A stretch of DNA of 64,000 bases. Origin: Lineus longissimus (lineage: Eukaryota > Nemertea > Pilidiophora > Heteronemertea > Lineidae). The position numbers and the translations under genes are program-made. The notes beneath the pieces are model-generated. The model made no database searches and was not told the DNA's origin. It saw nothing but the letters and a program-made list of their open reading frames with translations. The stretch covers positions 13,640,001 through 13,704,000 of the forward strand of contig NC_088316.1 of the NCBI RefSeq assembly GCF_910592395.1, in the 5' to 3' direction. Positions within the stretch are counted from its first letter, which is position 1. Every line of letters begins with the position of its first letter. Shown one piece after another: positions 37,300-48,200 of the stretch.

Positions 37300-37501
37300 G
37301 CTCTCCCGTCGTCTGCGTTACTGAGATATTAGATATACCGAGCCGGTGAAATGTGCGAAACTCTTGATGGGCGACACATGGCAATGATTGCAAGCTAGGT
37401 ATTGCCACTAATATCGCCTAAAGCCAGGAGTCACCGTACCCGCGAGGTAGTTATTGCCATCCCACGCGCAATGTTTCTCTGTGAGTGCTGGTAATAAAGT
37501 A

Positions 37502-37679
37502 CAGTGGAACCTTCTTAAGCGGACACCGCTCTAACGAGGACACCATCTCTATTAAGGATACTAGGTTTTGTCCCAAATTAGTTGTCTCCATTCAATTTGA
37601 CCTCTTTTATCAGGACACCTCTCTATTAAGGACACTTCTTGTCAGTCCAGTGGGTGTTCTTCATAGAGAGGTTCTTCTG
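37502..37679. mobile_element. MITE, TA-flanked, CAGTGGAACC-type ends
   Basis: Starts CAGTGGAACCTTC after TA (37500-37501) and ends in GAGAGGTTCTTCTG, the inverted counterpart. The inside repeats ctctattaaggacac. About 178 bp with no coding capacity. Ends and TA target resemble non-autonomous pogo/Tigger-type elements of the Tc1/mariner group; the superfamily is an inference. Confidence 0.75.
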
Positions 37680-37982
37680 GAATGATATTGATTCTTTTGA
37701 TCTTTTTGAGACCGCTTCTTTGCAGCAAGGAAGTTTTTTTTATAAATAGTACTTTAATTGGATAGTACCTCCATGATTACAGATGTGAAGAGCAACGGAT
37801 TAACAGTAATTAGGCACTTCAGAGATCAAGAACCAACAGTTGACCTACATCAAACATCAATAGGCATAAAGAGAACCAATTATTACCGGCAGTATAAATT
37901 CACCAAAATATCAACGCTTGCGACCAGACGCTCGCTTTAGCAAGAGACTAGAAAATTGCGCGAGACTAGAAATCTGTCCTAT

Positions 37983-38017
37983 CCCACAATGCAATGAAAG
38001 TGAGACCAAACTTCCGC
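37983..38017. promoter_or_regulatory. Promoter-like ZNF143-type plus ETS motif near PGAP2-B
   Basis: CCCACAATGCA (37983-37993) and ACTTCCGC (38010-38017, ETS on the - strand) lie about 100-130 bases before the PGAP2-B start codon. This is where a core promoter is expected. Order and spacing are similar to the pair near ATG13. Regulatory role is inferred. Confidence 0.55.
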
Positions 38018-38111
38018 TAATGACAAAAAAATAATTTTCTGCAATGTGTTTTTCAATTTTATCTTTTTTCGCTTGATTTCTGTCCAAAAATAAATACTGT
38101 CAACGCCAAAA

Positions 38112-39960
38112 ATGAATAAAGGGTCAAGTAAAGATTCAGGCACCCTGTTCTCTGTGCCACTGAGAACGCTTCATGTGGCCTTTGCAGTGATGACTGGTGG
38201 AAGTTTCATCTCCTGTATTTTGATCAGTCTGCTGTTTGATTTTGAGTCCGCTACAGCCACACATTGTCAGGTGAGCTGCAAGTGATGAGTGCACTCATCA
38301 CAGTCATTCGGTGCTCTAGGCATTTGTAGCCTACTGCTTTGTTCGAAATGAAACATACACAAATGATGTAACCGACATGCTCATGACCCGTTGATGACAT
38401 CGTGTACTTCATTCATCTTTGATCATGTACCAGTAGTGTCCCTGTTTTCAATCGTGAAGATTTGATGCACAATTTTTCTTTGTCAACACTAAATGGAGCT
38501 AAACATCTGTTAAATTTCAGGTCCGAAACTACCTCCCATCGATAAGTGCTGCCATTGGCTTCGCCCCCCAGCGATATATATGGAGAATCAGCATAGCTTT
38601 GATCGCAGCCAGTCATTATCTTCACATTGTCTTAACTTACAAATACTTCTCAAAGAGCTTCAATGTATATCAACAAAGTCTTTACCAGGCTGTCGTGAAA
38701 TTTTCTACCCTGATTGCCTGTATGGAGATTAATGGCCTAGTTGGACTGACTTATGTCTCTTCAACAGATAACTATTGTAAGTGGTATAATCCAAGGGATT
38801 GGCAAAACACTTTACTTTAATTAATAATCAATATTGTAATTAGAAAAGTGACCGTTGTTGAATGCAGATCATATCAAAACATAGCATTGATGATGTAAAC
38901 ATGACCAGCTTGAATTTCACAGGCCTATAATTAATCAATATCATTGCAATTACTCTGACAATATCATCAATTATATCTAGGCCAACCACCTGGTGGAATC
39001 TCAGATCTATAAATGCACTGTCCAAACAGAATCCTCCAGGTTCTGCGCAGATGATAAAGACAAACTTTGAAGCCCAATAGATGACAAATTTTGTAGCTCT
39101 GTGATGATTTTCGTTACTCCATTCTGTATTGGGATAGTCCTGTTCACAATACTTCTACTTTCGTTCCAGCTCTCCATGAGAAATGTTTCATAGTCTTCAT
39201 ATCGTGTGCCATAACTTATATGTTTATGTATCTGGTTGTGATACGATGGGCACACGAATGGCAGCCACTCAGAGGCAAGGTATGTAACAAAAGTCATCAG
39301 GCCATGGTCAGCCTCCTCTTTACAAGTACTTCTGTCATGGATCCTGCAGAGCCCCCATTGAATACCAGGAGCTTGTGCTGCATGGGTGGGAGAACACACG
39401 ACCCCTTTGGATTGTTTATAGTGCCAGGAGTTCTAGCTATCAGATTTTGTTTGTTCAGATCTTTTTTAGTAATCAACTGTTTGTCTTTTTTTCAGATACT
39501 CAAGGCATACATCCACAAGCGAAACACATTTCTATTCAACGCTGGTATATTTGCACTGGCTGTTTACTTTTTCATTAGACATAATACCTATTGTGAACCT
39601 GGAGGTAAGTCCAATGTGGGTGTGCTTTAGACATCCTTTTCACAATGTCACTTGTCACGTTGCATGTGTCAACAGATGGTGGCAGAGCTGCTGCTTATAA
39701 TTAGACCATTACCAACTTGGCACATTATCAGAAAGTGACAGTAACCTAAAACAGTCAGAAATTCACAAGCAAGCCCTTTTTGTCAATTGCATCTCATGAT
39801 TCCATTTCACTTTCTTTCAGTGTACAGCCTGTTTGCCCTGTGTGAGTACCTGGTCGTCCTCTCCAACATCTACTCTCATCTCATCGAGTCTCTCTTCATC
39901 TTTGACGACCGAGAATATTCCATACGATACCCAGATTCTCACGACAATCACAGCAGTTGA
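38112..39960 (+). CDS. PGAP2: Post-GPI attachment to proteins factor 2, paralogue B
   Basis: Five coding exons (38112-38270, 38521-38776, 39170-39279, 39496-39604, 39821-39960) give 257 aa. The three internal exons have exactly the lengths found in paralogue A (256, 110, 109) and the same phases. Seen: first membrane segment in GGSFISCILISLLFDFE, then FNVYQQSLYQAV, GLVGLTYVSS, WAHEWQPLRGK, RNTFLFNAGIFALAVYFFIR, HNTYCEPGVYSLFALCEYLV. Expected role is the same as for A: Golgi-stage GPI-anchor lipid remodelling. The N-terminus is 29 residues shorter than in A. DNA similarity to A continues five codons upstream of the B start (LSTPK in A), but an in-frame TAA at 38091-38093 blocks any longer reading, so the B ATG aligns with Thr30 of A. 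The C-terminal tails differ. Confidence 0.93.
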
Positions 39961-40246
39961 CTTGGAATTTGCCCATGCAGGGTTACCCACCAAGGCACGA
40001 TAGAATTTCCTTAAGTGTGCTGTTTTATTTCGTATTGGTTGTAGGTTATTTCTTGTTTATGCGTTCACCTGGCAAATCAGTCCCCTATTCTTTGAGGAAG
40101 GTCCAGTGGCCCAGTGCTGGTTCATGGCCTTCCAGTGGTTGCTTTCAGATAAGAATCTTCTTTAACATTGAGCATGTTCAACACATGGGCAAGGAATAAC
40201 ATTGTATATTCTGCATGGACGTTATGCATTCATTTATTTGGAATAC

Positions 40247-40330
40247 CAGGGAACCTCCCTTAGTGGACACCTCTGTAAGCAGGATGCCCTCTATTCAGTC
40301 CCAAGGGTTTCCTTAAGAGAGATTCTTCTG
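40247..40330. mobile_element. Short, internally deleted MITE
   Basis: Starts CAGGGAACCTCCC and ends GAGAGATTCTTCTG followed by TA. The inside reads ttagtggacacctctgtaag, matching the longer copies, but it is only 84 bp. Confidence 0.6.
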
Positions 40331-41582
40331 TATTCAGTTTAGATTTTCACTTCGTTTCTCAAGGGCATTTCCTTTGAGACATAGCATAATTTATAGATAG
40401 TTAAGTAATAGATGGCCTAATTACTAGGTTGTGGGTTTTCATCTCGTCCTCTGTTATGATTTATACTTTTTTACAGCGCTGAGTGCAGCTTTAAGCCGGG
40501 TATTAGTTAGTACTAGTAGAAGTACTAACATTTTCTTAGAAGTTCTGCTCGATCTGTGTGTATTAACTGCATGCATGAAGAATACATATATCTATTGTAT
40601 GGATAATGTATGTCACCATATTGTTTTAGTGTAGTTGTATGTTAAACTTGGAGGGAACATATCAAATAAAAAAGATACTTAATATTTTAGGAAGTGTGTG
40701 TTTCTTCGCATTATTATGGCAGGATAAAGGGGTTCTTGCTTCACTACCTCGTGAGACGATGCTGAGACTAAGGGAAATTATCATTGGACCTTGTATGATA
40801 TCCTGTAGTCCATGTTGCCAGAAAAAGGAACTCAGATTTTTGGCGATTTCAAACAGAATACCCACCTGGTCAAAGTTTCTTCCCACCAGAAACATCAAGC
40901 CGAGTACCAGTGTTTTGGTCGATCTCCTCAGAATGTCCCTCTACAAACGAACGATACAAGTCGGAATCTGTGTTGGTCAATTACCGAGACCAGGCATTTG
41001 CATCTCGCCTCCATGTTTAGCCAGCTTTAAGTAGCATCACTGTGTGTGATGGCCAGATACTTTTAGATGCGCTGTCTGGATGCAGGGTTCGATTACAACA
41101 AGCTCAACTGTGATCGCCGGTGATCAAAGCTGACTTCGCCAACAAAGTCAGCTTTCCGACGATGTGGCACCCAACACACCAACCAGAGGCAGGGCTTTAT
41201 AGTGGGAGTGGATTCGCTGCGGTCAGAGATCAACAGACTCTTGACGATGCCAATAGTGGCAGCATCTGGCATAGAAAAGGTAGTCATGTGTTTGGCACTG
41301 GTTACAGAAGAGACAAAGCCACAGATCATTCGGCCTGGTGAAAGTAAGTCTGAAGTCTTGAATAATAGTCCTCTTGACGAAATCAGCCAATGGATCTCCA
41401 AGAAAAATGATTTGAACCAAAATGCTTGGTGATCTTCTGAGGACACTGTCAGGCTTTTTTGTGTGTAGCGCAGAATATGCTTTAAATGGGACAATAGTGT
41501 ATCATCCAGTTTCCTTTCGAGTCCATATTGCATGGATCTGGTTGTGACAAATGTGGCATGTGTCTCCAACGCCCAAGAATTC

Positions 41583-41588
41583 AATAAA
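41583..41588 (+). terminator. Poly(A) signal, probable PGAP2-B distal 3' end
   Basis: AATAAA about 1.6 kb after the PGAP2-B stop and 38 bases before the opposite-strand signal at 41621-41626. The proximal AATAAA near 40666 is an alternative. Confidence 0.45.
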
Positions 41589-41620
41589 ACAACAAATTAA
41601 TTTCACTGATACAAAGTTTC

Positions 41621-41626
41621 TTTATT
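41621..41626 (-). terminator. Poly(A) signal, probable M6 3' end
   Basis: TTTATT on the + strand reads AATAAA on the - strand, facing the PGAP2-B signal. It would give M6 a 3'UTR of about 3.6 kb. Confidence 0.45.
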
Positions 41627-44600
41627 GAACACTAGGATGAATAATTGCATACATTTATGGACATGGTAACAGTTAAGATGTCAAGAAGAAAAGGAATGTA
41701 CCTTCAGACATAACCAGAGGACAATGTAGTGTTCAGAACTGACAGGACGGGGCCAATTTTTTCAGACGGAGATTTGAATTTGATACACTACCATACCAGT
41801 ACATAAATATCAGCAAATTGGGAACAGTATCAGCAGAAAAGTCATACTTTTTGGTGGACGTTTTTTCAACAATAATCACTTAATACATCTGTGCTCACAT
41901 GATTTACCTATTCCATATTACCATATGTCCAATCGATACACAAACATGTACATTGTACATGTAACAAACAGTTTTATAATCTTTCAATAGTGGTACCACC
42001 GAAACAAAAGCAGAGCACAAACAAGCACTTTGCAGTTAGCTGTGATTATAATTGCTGCTTAGTTGGACAAAAAAATCTCACATCTGCGGGTAAAACCGCC
42101 AATGGCTAGCTTTAACAGAATCGCAGGTCACAGCAACATGCGATGACCAATGCAAACAAGCGATTTCTGTCACATGCAATTTAAATTGTGAGTAAGTGAA
42201 AATGTTTATCAACTTATGTCACAGAGATATAAATATGAAATCAAAAGTGTCAAATATTTTCAGAAACACCTAGTACATCAAATGCAAAGAGTTTCTTACA
42301 ATGTATTTTTTTGTGTTCAACAATGAGTATTCTCATGTCCACAACCACGCGCACATAGAGTCATCTATCATTGACTCCTCAAGCTTCAATACTCAAGTGC
42401 AATAGGTATCTACAACAATATACATGTAAATGGAAAGCATTTACAATATTTCAATATATATACAGTACAAATACAATTTTACAGACATTATTTTGATATG
42501 TATATTAATGTAGTATAAAAGTTCTCAAAATATGTCAAGAGTTTGTTTACAAAATCTGGAATGCTCCACTACTGGACGAAGAGTAAAATATTTCATAAGC
42601 AATTATACCAAGTGCAACTACATGTAACTGAACATATATTTCACTAATATGAAAAGATTTTTTCGATAACTCATTCAGCACTAGTGTTGAGCAGAGGACA
42701 GTTAGAATACAATCACTGAAACTTACAGTATTAGTTTAGATGCAGAGTTACATACTTCGAAATGTTGTCCCAACTACAGAAATTCATATACACAACTACA
42801 TGTAGTTCAGGAATGACGGAAAGTTAAAGTGATAGTCTGAACACTGACCTAAAACGAAACTTCAGCTTCATTACCACTTCTGAGTCATATTGAACAAGTT
42901 ACTCTGATATTCCACTGCATAACTTAACTGACACCGCCTAAAATTGAAGAGGGTCTGAATTCAACATTTACTGAAATTGCACAGGACAACCAAGTTGATT
43001 ATCAAAATAAATTATCGGCACTGAATGAGTTAAGTGAAATTGACAGACATGAGAAATGCATTTATTCCCCCACAAAATTCTGGGTTGGAATGTTTCTAAA
43101 ATATACAACCTTTTGATGGCTCGAATTAAAACGTGTGTTTCTGGACTCTAGAATTAGAGACGGAATAATTCAATTTGCAAATACACTTGGATAAACTGTG
43201 ATCCTCTTTAGAACAAAGTAGATTTGAATGAAAATTTTCTTAATCCCTAACCCTTCATATATACTATCAAGAAGAGTAATAAATGATATTATACTTGAAA
43301 ATATCCATAATAACATTCTGGAATGTTTGAAAATAAAGGTATGATATATGGACGCAATCTAGACAGGTGGAAGGAATAGTCTATACTTGTCTGAAGTGAA
43401 ATGATAAATATGACATATATGTATCCTTTCATGCTCAGTGACCAAGCCAGAAGTTTTTTTAGTAATAGGTACCGGGTAACGCTATTGCAAGCCTTTCAAC
43501 TGCTCACTGAAATGTACACTCTTAAACCCTTGGTGCAAATGCTGAATTTTCGTAGCGAGGTACTTTTAATTTCTCTTGGTACGACAGCCTGGCTTAGTCC
43601 CTGCATTGAAGGGCCGATCAGGAATGATTAAATTTTCATAATATGGTGGTGAATATTTCAACCAGATATTTATTGGCATCTGGCTCCAAAATCCAAGCTG
43701 CTGCCTTAAATCTATGTCATGATATACCTTTTTGTTCATTCCTCTTGGACTGATGTCAAACACAAAATCTGATCTTTCTAAGTAAGTGGTTCCTTTAGAC
43801 TAACCAGACCTTATGAATTCATTCACCTTTGGCAAAAAAGTTCCGAAAAAAACTTTAAGTTTTTGAGAATCATTCCCTTAGTATCCCATTTTCTTGTTCG
43901 AGCTACCCATTATATTATCGAGCTCATGAACACCCGATCCGTCGATAGCGTTCCGATATTCTGTCATTTCTTTCGACATCTTGATTTTCGTGTAATTCGA
44001 CGCCAAAACAATCAAGAATTGGCACTGAAAAGGAGAAGGAAATTTTCTATTATCTTCGATCTTTACCAGAACATGTGATTTTAAAGGATTATTTCAGTTA
44101 GGTCATGTGCTCCATTGACTGTCAAGTAAAACCACCCTTTTTTCGACACACCAATAGTTTCACCGACATCTCTCATCAGATAAGTATTTTCAATTTTCAC
44201 AAGTTTACAACTGAACCTCTAGGATTTTACTGAACAACTTTTCAAAGCAGCAGAAAAAGTCATCTCCTACACCCAGAACCACGGATCTATAGTACAATGC
44301 TAAATTAAAGGATCTTGCTAGAACAACAGAAGAACCAAATGTTTGCTCAATAGTCCAAACAATTTAGTGTTCACGTCCCGTCTTCGGGGTCTCCATCTCA
44401 GAACAACGCTTTTCAAGGTGATAAGTTCTCACAAGACTGTGTCCTTTTCATGATCGGAATATCCATGTGAAGAAAACAAACCGAAGAGACAAAATGGTAC
44501 GCATCAAATCAAGTCAACCGAGCTGGGTGGTTTACATCGAATTCACGCTGTCACTTGTGCTATGTCACTTTAAAAATGAACAAGTCACTTCCAAAGAGCG

Positions 44601-45225
44601 TGTTACAATTCACAATGTCACTTTTTATCCTCAGGTCGCGTCAAGTCGTGTTACAAGCCTCAGTCAGTTGACGAACATGCTCATGGCGACCTGTGAACTG
44701 TGAATCGTGACAATGTGAATCCTAAGTAAGCCCAGTCTACAGTGATGAAAACGTCTTTGGTTAGACCAAAGCATATCTACATGTCTAAAGCATTCACCAA
44801 AGCAAAATGAATGAAAACATGCATCTGTACGTGCAACAAAATATAGGACTCTCCTGCAAATGCTGTTAGCAGGATAGTAAAAACAATGGCTATGATTTTC
44901 ACAGGGTAAAGCGCATGAATGTTTAGCTCTATTCAAAAAGAGTTGTCGGCAGCAGGCCGAATGCCCCCGTTTTTGGTGAGGGAACCAATCTGTTATCACG
45001 GATGTACCATCTTTACCTAATATTGTTGTTGCTAAGATATCTCCACCTTGTGATCTAGGCAATGCAAATTACCATTGTGTTCATGGGAAAAGCACAAATT
45101 GCCTTTAGGGCATTTTGCAAATATTGTAGGCCTGGTGAATTATCTGTCAAGGGAGGTTCCCTGATAAAAATCTTACAATCACATCCACATCCTGTTTGAA
45201 TTCAAACAAAAACTATAATTGCCTT
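41621..45225 (-). other. Probable long 3'UTR of the M6 gene
   Basis: A 3.6-kb AT-rich stretch follows the M6 stop codon on the - strand. No exon of another gene was recognised, and only short ORFs occur. Long 3'UTRs are common in this gene family in animals. The right boundary is the stop codon; the left one is inferred from the poly(A) signal. Confidence 0.45.
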
Positions 45226-48200
45226 TTAAGTCAAGACGTGGGTTGAGGGGAATTCTTGAAGTTCCTCAGCACCTGGTGGTGGATTTCGTAACCACTGGAG
45301 ATCCCTATAGTCAGCCATTATGGCGATCATAAAATGAACCTGTAAATAAGGGAATAGACGACTTGTCCTGAATTTTAGGCGAAAACAATAACACTGAAAT
45401 TCAACATTGCCATGACTACCAGCCAACACCAGGCTACCGACAAACCTAAACTGAGGTTCTGTCAGTAACCTGACAACCAGATACAACTAAGAAGCAATAT
45501 AACTAGGACATCACAAAGAGGCAGTGGATGAGAAATAGCTAGGATTCAAAATGAAATCAAGCCAATAATATAGCCTGATATTTCACTATGAATCGACTGC
45601 ACTTTGTAGAGTGTTTGAATCCTAGCTAAGAGCCAAAATCAGCAACCACTGCAGTGAGCAGCTATTACCAAGGAAGGCCAACAGGCTGGGGGACCATCAG
45701 TCAAATCCTAAATGGTCAGACATGATGCCAAGAGATAGGAAGCAAGCAGAAGCAGCAAAGCGTATGTGTCTGTTCAAGCAGAGAAGGCAGAGCAGCAGTC
45801 CACATCCTAGATTCAGCAAGTATGTGTACTATGTGTTCGTACAACGCTCAAACCATTTGAGCAGTTGACCAGAAGTTAGATTCTTCTCCACTAGCGAAAG
45901 TAACTATCACCATAAATATATCCTCAAGAAAGTGAAATATGAGTATGCTTTCAATGAGGGAGAGACAAAATAGGCTGGTTTCTAGAACGGCTTTCACCAA
46001 ATCCTTGAAGAAATTAACCAAATTTCAGCACATGATGCGAATTTAGATATAGAACCGGACACCAAGATAGTAGAATGAAGATTCAAAATCAAATCAAAAC
46101 AAAAGTCACAACTACAAAGAAACCTTAAAGAACTCGGCATTTCTATGCATTTGTTTTTAATTGGAAAATCAGTATATCAGAATTAAAATTTTCTTCAGTG
46201 ATCATCAAACCCCTGATAACAGTAATTGGGAGATACTTTTCTGAACAAAGGAGTCGGTGGACTGCGAGTGCTGCCAGCATTTGCAGAAGCGGAGGATGGG
46301 TTATGGATGCATGGAAGACAATATGCTGCATATCCCCGCAGTCGAGGAAGTTACTTACCAAACCAAGACACATGATAATGACGCCACCATATGCAACGAT
46401 GAACCATGGTCCTGCGATCTCGATCTGAAACAAAGAAAGGGGACAAATTCCTGAAACGGTTAATCTTTTCATCGTAGATAAGTTTCACAACCTACTGAGT
46501 ACAACATTTAACCCTTTAGCTCATACATGGAAAGTGACTCACAACCCACAAGACCGCTTGATTAAAACAGCCACGCTACCCACTGTGCCTCTGTTCTTTG
46601 TGCAGCCCGTGTTCCAATCCATATCCACAGAGTATACTGAACCAATTACAGTGGAACCTCCCTTAGCAGACACCTCTCTATTAAGGACACTAGTTTTGGT
46701 CCCAAATTGGTTGTTTCCTTTCAATTGTACCTCTCTAATCAGGACACCTCTCTAATAAGGACAGCACTTGCCAGTCCCGAGGGTGACCTTACTAGAGAGG
46801 TTCTACAGTGTACTTACATAACGACACAGAGTTCTCATGTCCTCATCACAGAACGTATTTTTCGTTCCTGGGTATATCGTCGTGTTGTGGTACACACCTA
46901 GAATTGAAACAATAATAAAAGATTACGTGGAGTTGATGATACAAAGAATTAGTAAAGACTAGGTTTTTTTTAATGATACTAGTAATCTTAAATTATCAAA
47001 GTCTGACTTGTTGTGAGTGTACATGTGAAGAAGGCGAAGAAATAAGGTGACCTGGAGCAAGACACTTCACTACAACTTTAAGCCATCTCCATAATGATAT
47101 ATAAGGTATCTGTGAAAAGTGGAATATATGTTTTCCTGAGTCAGAGTCACAATGACTCATTTTGGCTGCACGTCATCTTGGCCAACCAAGGATACCGCAC
47201 AGTTATTACACATTTTTGAACCAAACAGAGTGAGACTTTGATAAATCAAGATGAATTATGTAAACTTACCAAATTGTGCCAATTGAAGACAGTATTTGAC
47301 ATTGTCAGGATACTGTGGCCGTTCTAATATTTTCTCATATACTTCTTCTGCACAGATCGACCGCACCATCATGTAAGCCATGATGGGGATAACCAAGACA
47401 CCGGAGAGAATCGTCCAGCACACATTCATCGTATATGCTAACACCATGAACTGCAACAAATGATGATAAAAATTGTGATAACATGCATGCCGCAGCTGCA
47501 GTAGTCAGATGACATCCCGCAGCCTCAATCACAGTCCTTCACTGGACACTTCAGTTCTTGACCATCTGATCTTGGATTGCAGCAAAACGTCCAGAGGCCA
47601 GTCTGTACGAAGCACGTATTTTGACCAGTAGGTTTATGTAGTGCCACCCCTATTTTGGTTTGCAAGCCAGAAAGGGCAAGTCTAGGAACCTATGAATGGT
47701 TGTGTTCAAATCAGTTATGGAAAAGTTATGTCAAAATTTCGATGAATGAACTTACAAAAATTGCTGAAACTCTTCCTCCCATAATGCACCTGGCTCCAGT
47801 GTACACATTTTTCCTTGTTGCTCCGGTTGCTAGGTAACCAAATATGAAGAAGATGACGGCCAGGCCAACCATCACCACAGCAATAATGATGCCAATGATT
47901 TTCATATATCCAAGCCTGAAAGACAGAAAGGGGACATTACAAAACTCTGACAGATTTTTTTTGGAAATCAAACCTCACCCCTTTAATAATGCTTTGCTTT
48001 TTTCATGGGTTTATTACAGATACAACGTCAACTTTATGTTTTATCTTTACATATTTGACAAAAGGCAGTTGCTATTGATAACAATTTTTAAAATATGTAG
48101 GTCTGGTCACACAGACCTTTCACAGATCACCTTGTTTGTGATAGCAACAAAACTTTGACAGTCAAAGAGACTTAGTCGGAACGTGACTAGATAACCACAA

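Larger units (their letters stand above)
37300..38111. other. Divergent PGAP2 intergenic region
   Basis: The 812 bases between the two PGAP2 start codons must hold both 5' ends. They contain a 178-bp MITE (37502-37679) and an ETS/ZNF143-type motif pair close to paralogue B (37983-38017). No such pair was found close to paralogue A. Confidence 0.6.
39961..41600 (+). other. Probable PGAP2-B 3'UTR and flanking DNA
   Basis: No recognisable exon. AATAAA occurs at about 40666 and again at 41583-41588, next to the M6 signal on the other strand. It contains a short MITE (40247-40330). ORFs at 40639-41034 (+) and 41093-41584 (-) overlap opposite-strand ORFs and show no known domain. Confidence 0.5.

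Noticed and set aside
41041-41097. tRNA-like B-box GGTTCGATTAC
   Set aside because: Only the B-box resembles a tRNA; the A-box region is poor and no acceptor stem can pair.
41093-41584. 163-codon ORF on the - strand
   Set aside because: No recognisable motif, no splice partners, overlapped by two + strand ORFs, and lies within the inferred 3' region of PGAP2-B.
46143-46472. 109-codon - strand ORF running past M6 exon 6
   Set aside because: It is read-through of the exon into its intron after a strong GTAAGTAA donor; only 46359-46424 is coding.
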